Source: Streptococcus sp. HMSC074B11
GTDB taxonomy: Bacteria; Bacillota; Bacilli; Lactobacillales; Streptococcaceae
Direction: 5' to 3'
Length of the DNA stretch: 41,544 nucleotides
Assembly: GCF_001808705.1 (NCBI RefSeq)
Contig: NZ_KV794302.1
Location: 6,814 to 48,357, forward strand
Position 1 is the first letter of the stretch, and each line of letters opens with the position of its first letter. The translations under genes and the position numbers were made by a program. This document shows positions 34,183 to 41,544 of this stretch, piece after piece. The notes below the pieces were generated by a model that had not been told where the DNA came from, ran no database searches, and saw nothing but the letters and a program-made list of their open reading frames with translations.

Positions 34183-35274
34183 TCACTTTGATTTAATACA
34201 ATCGAGAATCATTAAAACTTCTGCTCCCTCGTCTCTATTTCTAAGCTCAACTCGACCTTTGTGCAGTTTTGCAACTCTACATACAAAACTAAGTCCAATA
34301 CCATAATGTTGCTCTTTAACCGATCTAGCTTTATCCATCCGATAAAAGAGCTTCCCAAAATTAGTTAAAACTTCATCTGGAAATTCAGAGCCATTATTCC
34401 ATATACCTATTTTTAATTCTTTTCCCTCTTGCTCTACTCTAATTTTAATTTTAGGATTCTGTTTATCTGCGTACTCCAAAGCATTTGTTAAAATATTTTG
34501 TATTGCACGAATCAGAAGAGATGGATTTATATAATAGCTTTCAGTTCCTTTCAAATTTTGTTCAAAAGAAAACTTCATCTGATTTTTTATCAAAAAAGAG
34601 ACTTCTTTCTCTAATTCATTGATAAAATCTGAAGAAGAATACTCCGTCCAACCTGTCTCATCATCATAGTAAGTTTTAGAATAATGAATCAACTGATTAA
34701 AATAATCAAGCAAGCGTTGACTAGCATGAACTATATCTGCTAAACATTCTTTAGACTGCTCATCTTTAGTGGACGTGTGCAAAAATTCTGCATTCCCTTT
34801 GATGATAGTTAAAGGTGTCTTCAAATCATGAGACACTGCTGAAACCTGAAACATCAAATCTTCTTTCTGTTGCTTCTCATCATCTAATAGCTGTCGAATA
34901 CGATCTTGCATCACAATAATTCGATTTCCAGTCTCACGAAATTCCTTAACTGTTAATCTTTCTGTACATTCGCTTTCTAGCCACATACTCTTTTCATAAA
35001 TCAAATTCATTTCATAACTCAGTTTTTTCAACAATTTTCCAATGTGATAACTTATTAGAACAATCAATAAAACACAAATATATACCCATGATGACACATT
35101 GAAAAAAATTGATTGAACATCATTATTTTTAAGAGGTTTTCCATCCTCCATTATTTGTATGGATACAGAAGCTAAGGGAATAAGATAGGCCATTAATAAG
35201 CCAAGACTAAACTGCCAAATAATTCTCCAACAGGTTTCTCGAATTAATTGTCTAAAACTTTTGATTCTACCCAT
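34183..35274 (-). CDS. Sensor histidine kinase, two TM segments with a short external loop
   Basis: 363 residues: membrane segments at about 19-41 and 63-81 with only about 20 residues outside, a linker helix (85-140), HisKA with phosphoacceptor His149 in SAVSHDLKTPL, and HATPase_c with N-box (QNILTNALEYA) and G-box (YGIGLSF). The tiny external loop resembles intramembrane-sensing kinases that read out a partner transporter or membrane stress. The start at 35274 lies 31 bp inside the response regulator gene and has GGAGG in front. Next to an ABC transporter operon in the same direction. The stimulus is unknown; an antimicrobial peptide is a reasonable guess. Confidence 0.92.
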   Translation of the reverse strand: MGRIKSFRQLIRETCWRIIWQFSLGLLMAYLIPLASVSIQIMEDGKPLKNNDVQSIFFNVSSWVYICVLLIVLISYHIGKLLKKLSYEMNLIYEKSMWLESECTERLTVKEFRETGNRIIVMQDRIRQLLDDEKQQKEDLMFQVSAVSHDLKTPLTIIKGNAEFLHTSTKDEQSKECLADIVHASQRLLDYFNQLIHYSKTYYDDETGWTEYSSSDFINELEKEVSFLIKNQMKFSFEQNLKGTESYYINPSLLIRAIQNILTNALEYADKQNPKIKIRVEQEGKELKIGIWNNGSEFPDEVLTNFGKLFYRMDKARSVKEQHYGIGLSFVCRVAKLHKGRVELRNRDEGAEVLMILDCIKSK

Positions 35275-35930
35275 TGATAACCTCCACCGTACAAGGTTTT
35301 AATCGGATTTAATTGATAAGGTTTCAGCTTTTGACGAATTTGATAAATATACTCTGAAACCGAACGTAAAAGAGCTTCTGAACTTTGTGGATATAGATAA
35401 TTATAAATTTCCTCAATTGAGTATATTTTATTTGGGTGACTTGCTAGAAGGCTGACAATATCAAATTCCCTTCTTGTCAAGGCAATCTTATCATTCTTTA
35501 TAAATAGTTCCTTACTATCAGTATATAGTACAAGCTTCCCGCTTTTTATCTGATGAACAGTTCCTTTAGTCCGTTCTTCACGACGTAGGTGCATTTTAAC
35601 ACGTGCTAAAAGCTCCTGCATACTAAAAGGTTTCATAATATAATCATCGGCGCCTGCATTGATTCCAGCTACCAAATCTTCAGCCATATCCTTAGCAGTT
35701 ATAAAACAGATAGGAACAGTTATCTGATCGCGAATCATCTGACAGATTTCTAAACCACTAACAGGCATCATAATATCTAACAAAATCAAGTCAAATTCTG
35801 TAAAATCACAAAGATCAATCTCTTCTATGTTATTTCGTATGACTACTTCATACTTTTCATACTCTAGTACCTTTTTTATTAGGCGAAGAATAGCAAGATC
35901 ATCATCTACCACTAAAATTTTATAAGCCAT
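35244..35930 (-). CDS. OmpR/PhoB-family response regulator
   Basis: 228 residues: receiver domain with phosphoacceptor Asp52 (LLDIMMP), acidic pair at 9-11, Thr in ITAKD and Lys in KPFS, then a winged-helix DNA-binding domain (about 128-225, LTRREFDIVSLL and the wing YGGGYQW). Partner of the overlapping kinase gene. AGGAG precedes the ATG. Its promoter (extended -10 at 35951-35959) lies directly after the ABC operon terminator, so the regulator can be transcribed apart from the transporter. Confidence 0.93.
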   Translation of the reverse strand: MAYKILVVDDDLAILRLIKKVLEYEKYEVVIRNNIEEIDLCDFTEFDLILLDIMMPVSGLEICQMIRDQITVPICFITAKDMAEDLVAGINAGADDYIMKPFSMQELLARVKMHLRREERTKGTVHQIKSGKLVLYTDSKELFIKNDKIALTRREFDIVSLLASHPNKIYSIEEIYNYLYPQSSEALLRSVSEYIYQIRQKLKPYQLNPIKTLYGGGYQWVESKVLDN

Positions 35931-35950
35931 AACTCACGCTCCTAAATTAT

Positions 35951-35959
35951 ATTATATCA
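35951..35959 (-). promoter_or_regulatory. Extended -10 promoter of the two-component system
   Basis: TGA-TATAAT, hexamer at 35951-35956; its -35 position falls in the right half of the preceding terminator stem and is poor. Confidence 0.55.
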
Positions 35960-35967
35960 TTAACTGA

Positions 35968-35994
35968 TAAAAAGACAGGATATCCCCTGTCTTT
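35968..35994 (-). terminator. Terminator of the ABC transporter operon
   Basis: AAAGACAGG (35971-35979) pairs with CCTGTCTTT (35986-35994) around a 6-nt loop; TTTTTATC follows on the minus strand. The stem overlaps the stop codon of the last permease. Confidence 0.82.
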
Positions 35995-36721
35995 AGCGTA
36001 CATTTCTTTCTCTAAGTATCAGTGTAGCAACTACAAAAACAATTAATAACCAAACTATTTGTATCCCCAGACCTTGCCAAACTGGATAATAAAGTGATAA
36101 AGGATGGATATAGTAACAGTTCATACTAGCTAGTAATGGTAAATTTCTAAAAAAAGAACTGAATTGTAGTAGCATTTGTCCCAACCCCAATAAAAGGGAT
36201 AAACTTATTCCCAAAATTAAGATAAAAGACTGGGAAATAAATACAAAAATACCACTTAAAAGAGAGAAGGTTAAAATAGAAATACAAACTGGAAATAGGA
36301 TTGTTAGAACATGTTTAATATTGCTCAAAAGATTGATATTGTAGTATCCTTGGGCAATTAGTATACATACTGATATTACAGCTAGCAATAATACAATTTC
36401 CACACATAACACAATAGCTAGTTTACATATTATAAATTTCAAACGGTTTGGACAGGTAAGAAAACTGGTACGAAGGCTAGAACCTGTAAATTCTTGACCT
36501 ATAAATAGGACAGCTAGACTAATGAAACCTGCCTGTCCTAGATAGAGACTTTGCAGTAGCTGTTCCAAAACAAAGTCTAGTGTCAACTGGTCTGGCTTAC
36601 TATTTAAAAAAATAACCATCGCCGGAACACAAAGTAACAGAGCACCTATAATCAACCAGTGCCAAGGATTCATCATAAACTTGAGATACTCACTTTTAAG
36701 TTGATCTTTCAACTTACTCAC
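35993..36721 (-). CDS. ABC-2-type permease of a peptide/lantibiotic-protection-like transporter
   Basis: 242 residues, six hydrophobic segments (first about 18-38), no large external domain. Size and order (ATPase, permease, permease) resemble LanFEG immunity or BcrAB-type exporters. The pattern GQEFTGSSLRTSFL after the second segment is typical of this permease class. Its start overlaps the upstream permease stop by 8 bp. Substrate unknown. Confidence 0.8.
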   Translation of the reverse strand: MSKLKDQLKSEYLKFMMNPWHWLIIGALLLCVPAMVIFLNSKPDQLTLDFVLEQLLQSLYLGQAGFISLAVLFIGQEFTGSSLRTSFLTCPNRLKFIICKLAIVLCVEIVLLLAVISVCILIAQGYYNINLLSNIKHVLTILFPVCISILTFSLLSGIFVFISQSFILILGISLSLLLGLGQMLLQFSSFFRNLPLLASMNCYYIHPLSLYYPVWQGLGIQIVWLLIVFVVATLILRERNVR

Positions 36722-37499
36722 CTCCTCCGATATCTGACTGAAGTAATCGGTAGATTGCCAAAGCCAAGAATGACAAATTCCAACATAGTAAAAGCAAAAT
36801 ATTTTGTAAACTATTCTGTTCTAACATTTGAGGAGATGTAGCAATCAGTCCATAGCTCAATGAAACTGGCAGAAATTTTGCAATTGATATATGGTCGGCT
36901 AAGAATGTTCCTAAATTGTAGACTTGAGGAAGCAAAAACAATAGGGGAACAAGGGCTTTTTTAAATGTTAAAGCTAGAACATAGGCTAAAAGCCCCAACA
37001 ATGTCCAAGCTATACTGTCCAAAAACATATAGAACCAAACTGTCCCATTTAGTGAAAAAAGCAATAAACCATCTTGTCCTAAAACATAATGTGTCATGTT
37101 AATCGTCAGAAATATTGATAGGAAGGAAATGACAAAAGAAAATGCCAGCCAAATTAATGTCTTTGAAACTAGGAGAGTAATTCGACTCGTATTCGAGAGG
37201 AGGCTTGTGCGAATAGCAGAGCCTTTATACTCTTCAGCTCCGTAGATTGAGCCTAAGATAATCATAAAAAAAATGCCAACTAGAGTAACATCAAATCCTA
37301 AAAATTCAATAGGTGGAATAGCTTCTACTAACTCTGGGGTTGTCTCTGGTGTAGCATGGATACCAACTGAAACAATTTGAGAAGCACCAATATTTGCTAA
37401 AAACGTTTGAAATACCAGTATCAAGAATAGTACAATATGAGTAGCTTTCTTATAAAGTAATTTCAAGATTTCAGAATGAAGAGAGTAAATAAGTCCCAT
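36714..37499 (-). CDS. ABC-2-type permease of a peptide/lantibiotic-protection-like transporter
   Basis: 261 residues with about six membrane segments (first about 20-40), an external loop after the first segment (about 41-68, acidic and Pro-rich) and the GAEEYKGSAIRTSLL pattern shared with its partner permease (GQEFTGSSLRTSFL). This common motif indicates the two subunits are distant homologues forming a heterodimer. One base separates it from the ATPase gene. Confidence 0.8.
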   Translation of the reverse strand: MGLIYSLHSEILKLLYKKATHIVLFLILVFQTFLANIGASQIVSVGIHATPETTPELVEAIPPIEFLGFDVTLVGIFFMIILGSIYGAEEYKGSAIRTSLLSNTSRITLLVSKTLIWLAFSFVISFLSIFLTINMTHYVLGQDGLLLFSLNGTVWFYMFLDSIAWTLLGLLAYVLALTFKKALVPLLFLLPQVYNLGTFLADHISIAKFLPVSLSYGLIATSPQMLEQNSLQNILLLLCWNLSFLALAIYRLLQSDIGGGE

Positions 37500-37500
37500 G

Positions 37501-38211
37501 TCACTTTCCTCCCTCTGTTAAACTAAAGAAGACTTCTTCTAGTGAAGAAAGATTTTTCATCACTTCTTGTAAAGTCCCTTTTATAAGAACTTTGCCTTTA
37601 TTTATGATGACGACATCATCTGTTACTGCTTCCACTTCCGATAATATATGAGATGATAGTAAGACTGTCTTCCCTTCTTGAGCCTGTTTTTTTATAAACT
37701 CTCTAAACCAACGAATTCCTCTTGGATCCAACCCATTTGTCGGTTCATCCAATATCAGATACTGAGGATTCCCTAATAGAGCTGTTGCAATTCCCAAGCG
37801 TTGTCCTTCTCCTAATGATAATTTCCCAATTTTAGATTTTTTCTTATGGCTAATATCCACCATATCCAAGACTTGCTCAATTCGCTGACTGGATATCCCA
37901 TTACTAGCAGCAACAATTTTCAAATGTTGATAAACAGTCCGATCATCAGGAGCTCCGACACTGTCAAATGAAGCTCCTACAGTCTTTAGAGGAAATTGTA
38001 ATTCCTTATAAGCTTGATCTCCAATTTTGGTAAGACCAGATGTTGCTTTATCTAATCCTAATAAGATACGTAAGGTTGAACTTTTACCAGCTCCATTTGG
38101 ACCCAGGAAAGCAGTCACTCTACCTGCTTTTGCTTCAAAAGAAATATCTTTTAAAATTTGAGTTTGACCATATGACTTACATAGATTTTTAATGGTAATA
38201 CTTTGTTCCAT
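37501..38211 (-). CDS. ABC transporter ATPase, BcrA/LanF-like
   Basis: 236 residues. Walker A FLGPNGAGKSST (about 34-45), signature LSLGEGQRLGIA, Walker B YLILDEPTNGLD and H-loop SSHIL intact. The Q-loop region reads GASFDSVGAPDD: the usual glutamine is absent and an acidic residue occupies about its place, as in the E-loop of lantibiotic-immunity ATPases. First gene of the transporter operon; probably drives export or expulsion of a membrane-active peptide. Substrate not known. Confidence 0.88.
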   Translation of the reverse strand: MEQSITIKNLCKSYGQTQILKDISFEAKAGRVTAFLGPNGAGKSSTLRILLGLDKATSGLTKIGDQAYKELQFPLKTVGASFDSVGAPDDRTVYQHLKIVAASNGISSQRIEQVLDMVDISHKKKSKIGKLSLGEGQRLGIATALLGNPQYLILDEPTNGLDPRGIRWFREFIKKQAQEGKTVLLSSHILSEVEAVTDDVVIINKGKVLIKGTLQEVMKNLSSLEEVFFSLTEGGK

Positions 38212-38283
38212 GATATTCTCCTATTCAATTTGTTGTATCAATTTAAACAAGTATATATTAACCAATAATTTTCGGATTTTTTT

Positions 38284-38310
38284 CAGAATTTTAAATCTTT
38301 GTAAAATCTG
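38284..38310. promoter_or_regulatory. Imperfect palindrome upstream of the ABC operon
   Basis: CAGAATTTTA (38284-38293) and TAAAATCTG (38302-38310) are inverted with one extra base, about 75-100 bp before the ATPase start. A plausible operator for the neighbouring response regulator; a TATACT about 40 bp further downstream is a -10 candidate with no good -35. Confidence 0.4.
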
Positions 38311-38383
38311 TACTGTCATATAACTCATAAAAATTTTATTTTGTTTAATTTAGTCTTATCTATATTTATTTGTGTAAACTTAA

Positions 38384-38414
38384 AAGCCCGATGTTTCCAT
38401 CAGGCTTCTTTTTT
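38384..38414. terminator. Terminator of pflA (bidirectional)
   Basis: AAGCCCGATG (38384-38393) pairs with CATCAGGCTT (38398-38407) around TTTC; TTTTTT follows on the plus strand and TTTTAAG on the minus strand. Confidence 0.82.
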
Positions 38415-39207
38415 ATCCATGTACACGTTTCATGTAATCTTGATAACTTTCTGTGTCCATTAATTCCTTAGCATTCTTGACGCGATCTGCTGTTGGAGGT
38501 TTAACTCCTTCAAGGGAATATGGAATCCCAAGTTCACGCCACTTGAACTCACCCATGGTGTGGTAAGGCAAGATTTCAAACTTATCAACATTTTTGAGAG
38601 TTTTTACAAACTTACCAAGTTCAATCAAATCCTCATCTCTGTCTGTCAATCCAGGTACAAGAACGTGACGAATCCAAACAGGTTTACCGATTTCTGACAA
38701 GTACTGAGCACAAGCCAAGATGTTTTTATTTGTTTGACTGGTTACAATCTTGTGTTGTGCTTCGTTGATTTCCTTGATATCAAGGAGAACCAAGTCAGTC
38801 ACGGCCATTAACTTGTTGAACTTTTCTAGATAGCGTGGTTTGTTACGGAATGGAAGGGCACAAGTATCCAAGGTGCAGTGGATACCTTTTTCCTTTGCCT
38901 TAGTAAAGAGGGCAATCAAGAAATCAATCTGCAAGAGGGCTTCTCCTCCACTGACTGTGATACCTCCCTTGTCACCCCAGAAACCACGATAACGAAGCGC
39001 TTCTTCTAGAACATCATCTACTGTTCGTACACGAGATTTATTTGTTTCCATAGCCCAAGTATCTGGGTTATGGCAATATTGGCAACGCATCTGACAGCCT
39101 TGCAAAAAGACAATAAAACGAATCCCAGGGCCATCTACCGCCCCAAAACTCTCTGTCGAATGCACCATTCCTGTCACTTGTCCATAGTCAATTATTTCCT
39201 CAGACAT
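38413..39207 (-). CDS. pflA: Pyruvate formate-lyase activating enzyme
   Basis: A radical-SAM enzyme that installs the glycyl radical on pyruvate formate-lyase under anaerobic conditions. 264 residues; the cluster motif CxxxCxxC is at Cys38, Cys42, Cys45 (GCQMRCQYCHNPDTW), with the SAM-binding GGE motif (VSGGEALLQ, about 85-93). N-terminal FGAVDGPGIRFIVFLQGC is typical of PFL-AE. The start has AAGGAAGG. A cre-like site sits over the transcription start, giving carbon control of mixed-acid fermentation. Confidence 0.94.
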   Translation of the reverse strand: MSEEIIDYGQVTGMVHSTESFGAVDGPGIRFIVFLQGCQMRCQYCHNPDTWAMETNKSRVRTVDDVLEEALRYRGFWGDKGGITVSGGEALLQIDFLIALFTKAKEKGIHCTLDTCALPFRNKPRYLEKFNKLMAVTDLVLLDIKEINEAQHKIVTSQTNKNILACAQYLSEIGKPVWIRHVLVPGLTDRDEDLIELGKFVKTLKNVDKFEILPYHTMGEFKWRELGIPYSLEGVKPPTADRVKNAKELMDTESYQDYMKRVHG

Positions 39208-39220
39208 ATCGTTACCTTCC

Positions 39221-39251
39221 TTGAAAACGTTTTATAGTTTTTATTATACCA
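39221..39251 (-). promoter_or_regulatory. pflA promoter with cre-like site at the transcription start
   Basis: Extended -10 TGG-TATAAT (hexamer 39243-39248). The predicted start is near 39236, directly at the edge of a cre-like site TTGAAAACGTTTTATA (39221-39236, plus strand); its complement misses consensus at one position. Confidence 0.65.
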
Positions 39252-39340
39252 TGACTGAAAAGAAAAACCACAGATTTTGCCTATTTTTTAGAAAACAATC
39301 TGTTTTTCACTTTCAACTTTCATGATTTTCAAAATATTTA

Positions 39341-40594
39341 TTAATCCTTGTCAAAATCAAAGCCATAGAGAGTCGCAAAATAGTCCTCTGGTCGCTCTGC
39401 TCGGCGGATCAAGCGTGCTCCACCATCCTCTGTATATAGAATTTCTGCCGAACGAAGCTTGGCATTGTACTGGTAACCCATAGAGAAGCCATGCGCACCT
39501 GTATCATGAATGACTAACAAATCACCAATTTCTGTTTGAGGTAGTTCACGATTAACTGCAAACTTGTCGTTGTTTTCACAAAGAGAACCAACAACATCAA
39601 CCACTTCAGTCTGACCATCAGGATGCATCATATTGGTGATGTGGTGATAGGCACCATACATAGCTGGTCTCATCAGGTTGACAGCTGAGGCATCTACTCC
39701 TAGATATGTACGGTAGGTTTTCTTTTTATGAGTTACTTTTGTGACTAAAATTCCATGAGGTGCCAACATAAAGCGCCCTAGTTCTGTAAAGATCTTAATC
39801 TGACCAAGTCCTGCTGGTGTGAGGACTTCTTCATAAACCTGACGCACTCCCTCACCAATCAAAGCGATATCATTAGGCTCTTGATCTGGGCGGTAGTTAA
39901 CACCGATACCTCCAGAAAGATTGATAAAGTCCAGTGAAATACCTAACTTTTCCTTGATTTCGACTGCCAATTCAAAAAGCTGACGTGCTAATTCTGGATA
40001 GTAGAGATGGGTCACTGTATTGGAAGCTAGGAAGGAATGAATCCCAAAGGTTTTAGCTCCCTTTTCTTTCAAGATGGCATAGGCTTCAAAAAGCTGTTCC
40101 TTAGTCATCCCGAACTTAGCTTCACCAGGATTATCCATAATGTCCGTACCCAGTTCAAATACTCCACCAGGATTGTAACGGCAAGAGATGATTTCTGGGA
40201 TGCCTGCTGCACGTTCCAAATGTTCGATATCTTCAAAGGCATCTAAATTAATCGTCGCCCCCAATTCTCGCGCATAAGCATACTCTCTATCTGGGGTATT
40301 GTTAGATGAGAACATCATATCAGAACCGGCAAATCCTAGTTTATGACTCATCAAGAGTTCGACATAACTGGAACAATCCACTCCACATCCTTCTTCTTGT
40401 AAGATTTTCAAGATGGCTGGAGTTGGCGTTGCCTTAACTGCGAAGTATTCTTTAAAGCCCTTATTCCAAGAAAAGGCTTTGTTTACTGCTCGTGCTTTCT
40501 CACGAATCCCTTTTTCATCATAGAGGTGAAAAGGGGTTGGAAACTCCCCAACAATCTTTTCTAAGGCTTCACGTTTAATAAATGGTGTTTTCAT
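39341..40594 (-). CDS. lysA: Diaminopimelate decarboxylase
   Basis: A PLP-dependent fold-III decarboxylase making L-lysine from meso-diaminopimelate. 417 residues: PLP lysine Lys54 in YFAVKATPTP, the glycine-rich NLSGGIGVNY (about 225-234), GSLCENNDKF with the active-site Cys (about 337-346) and HDTGAHGFSMGYQYN near the C-terminus. Length is normal. It follows purR in the same direction, with a hairpin between them. Confidence 0.92.
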   Translation of the reverse strand: MKTPFIKREALEKIVGEFPTPFHLYDEKGIREKARAVNKAFSWNKGFKEYFAVKATPTPAILKILQEEGCGVDCSSYVELLMSHKLGFAGSDMMFSSNNTPDREYAYARELGATINLDAFEDIEHLERAAGIPEIISCRYNPGGVFELGTDIMDNPGEAKFGMTKEQLFEAYAILKEKGAKTFGIHSFLASNTVTHLYYPELARQLFELAVEIKEKLGISLDFINLSGGIGVNYRPDQEPNDIALIGEGVRQVYEEVLTPAGLGQIKIFTELGRFMLAPHGILVTKVTHKKKTYRTYLGVDASAVNLMRPAMYGAYHHITNMMHPDGQTEVVDVVGSLCENNDKFAVNRELPQTEIGDLLVIHDTGAHGFSMGYQYNAKLRSAEILYTEDGGARLIRRAERPEDYFATLYGFDFDKD

Positions 40595-40618
40595 AGGACT
40601 CCTTCATATTCATTATCA

Positions 40619-40655
40619 AAGAAAGGCTGGGACGAAAGTTCCAACCTTTGTATTT
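40619..40655 (-). terminator. Terminator of purR
   Basis: AAAGGTTGGAAC pairs with GTCCCAGCCTTT (several G-U/mismatch positions), followed by CTTTGATAATG on the minus strand; moderate strength. Confidence 0.6.
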
Positions 40656-40666
40656 CAAGTCAATTC

Positions 40667-41491
40667 TTATTTTTCTGTATCGAAGATATTTCCAACTTCA
40701 ACAGCAATTTGTTGGTTCTTCACATCAATGTTCGTGACTCTCAAGAGTGACTTGTAGTCGAACTGTTGTTCACGGTCTTCCTGTGCATTATCAGCAAAGA
40801 CGGCTACTCCAGCCAACTCTGAATCAAACTCAGACAAGAGGCTAATCATCCCGTTAATGGTTCCTCCACCCTTCAAGAAGTCATCGACGATCAAGACACG
40901 GCTTCCTGCTTTGAGGCTACGTTTTGAAAGGAACATCTTTTCGATACGGTCACTAGAACCTGAAACATAGTTGACACTAACAGTTGAACCTTCAGTGATT
41001 TTCAAGTCGCGACGGACAATGACAAATGGTACGTTGAGGACATTTGCAACCGCATTCGCAAGCGGAACCCCTTTGGTCGCAACAGTCATAACGGCATCAA
41101 TCTTCTGATCCATAAAGCTCTTAGCAATAATGCGACCGATATTTTTCAAAATAGCTGGAGTGCTCAATAGGTCAGACAAATAAATGTAGCCACCTGGAAG
41201 AATGCGGTCACTCTCTGAAAGTTTATCACGAAGCTCTTCGATAATCGTTTTAGATTCAAGGGGAGAGATCGATGGTGTAAAAATAACACCACCACCAGCA
41301 CCTGTCACCGTTTGAATATGCCCGATTTCAATTTCTTCGAAGGCCCGTTTAATGATGACGATGTCTTCAGAAATAGACGATTTGGCAGATTCATACTTTT
41401 CCGCAAAAGTGTTGAGACTGGTTAATTTGTATGGATTGTTAATCAAGTAATTGGAAATGACAACCATCCGATCACTTCTTCTTAATTTCAT
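40667..41491 (-). CDS. purR: Purine operon regulator PurR
   Basis: 274 residues: N-terminal winged-helix DNA-binding domain (about 1-75) and a type I phosphoribosyltransferase domain that senses PRPP, with the PRPP loop VLIVDDFLKGGGT (199-211). In Gram-positive cocci PurR controls purine synthesis genes; in lactococci it is an activator. Start ATG 41491; the upstream region ends in a BOX element at the window edge. Confidence 0.94.
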   Translation of the reverse strand: MKLRRSDRMVVISNYLINNPYKLTSLNTFAEKYESAKSSISEDIVIIKRAFEEIEIGHIQTVTGAGGGVIFTPSISPLESKTIIEELRDKLSESDRILPGGYIYLSDLLSTPAILKNIGRIIAKSFMDQKIDAVMTVATKGVPLANAVANVLNVPFVIVRRDLKITEGSTVSVNYVSGSSDRIEKMFLSKRSLKAGSRVLIVDDFLKGGGTINGMISLLSEFDSELAGVAVFADNAQEDREQQFDYKSLLRVTNIDVKNQQIAVEVGNIFDTEK

Positions 41492-41516
41492 TATATTTTT
41501 ACCATTCTTTTTTATT

Positions 41517-41544
41517 TATACTCAATGAAAATCAAAGAGCAAAC
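41517..41544 (-). repeat. BOX element, boxC end only (cut by window edge)
   Basis: TATACTCAATGAAAATC followed by AAAGAGCAAAC is identical to the first bases of the BOX at 10844, so this is the boxC end of another minus-oriented copy upstream of purR. Confidence 0.75.

Overview
The window looks like chromosomal DNA of a mitis-group Streptococcus (S. mitis / S. oralis / S. pneumoniae relatives). The evidence is low G+C content, pneumococcal-type genes (amiACDEF, endA, epuA, pflA, purR), YSIRK-type signal peptides with LPxTG anchors, and BOX repeat elements. Nearly all genes read on the minus strand. The species cannot be fixed from sequence alone.

Region 1 (1-16.9 kb) is a sialic-acid scavenging locus. 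Read in transcription order (right to left) it holds a CE7-family acetyl esterase, two tandem LPxTG-anchored sialidases with C-terminal 17-residue repeats, NanE, a SatABC-type sugar ABC importer, a YhcH/NanQ-like protein, a YesL-like membrane protein and the start of N-acetylneuraminate lyase (cut by the window edge). Cell-wall sialidases would release sialic acid, the esterase could remove O-acetyl groups, SatABC would import it, and the lyase and NanE would feed it to amino-sugar metabolism. Five promoters carry a 14-bp box, TGAAA-N4-TTTCA. In four of them the box edge is exactly 80 bp from the upstream edge of the -10 hexamer, and in the fifth 79 bp. I infer that this is the operator of the RpiR-type activator NanR. 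cre-like sites (CcpA) overlap the -35, lie just after the -10, or lie at the end of long leaders. An unrecognised AT-rich gene (284 codons, plus strand) is inserted between nanE and the sialidases and has a -10 on the other side of the nanE box.

Region 2 (17-23.5 kb) is the oligopeptide permease operon amiA-C-D-E-F. Region 3 (23.6-34.1 kb) is housekeeping: tRNA-Cys(GCA), a CNNM/CorC-type protein, EndA, EpuA, MurA, a DUF1146 protein, a SepM-type protease, CoaD, RsmD, AsnA, a Bax1-inhibitor family protein, a TrmH-family methyltransferase, acylphosphatase and YidC. Three genes here seem to start on leaderless mRNAs. Region 4 (34.1-38.3 kb) is a five-gene accessory-looking island: an ABC transporter of the peptide/lantibiotic-protection type and a two-component system. 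Region 5 (38.4-41.5 kb) holds pflA with a cre site, lysA and purR, ending inside a BOX element.
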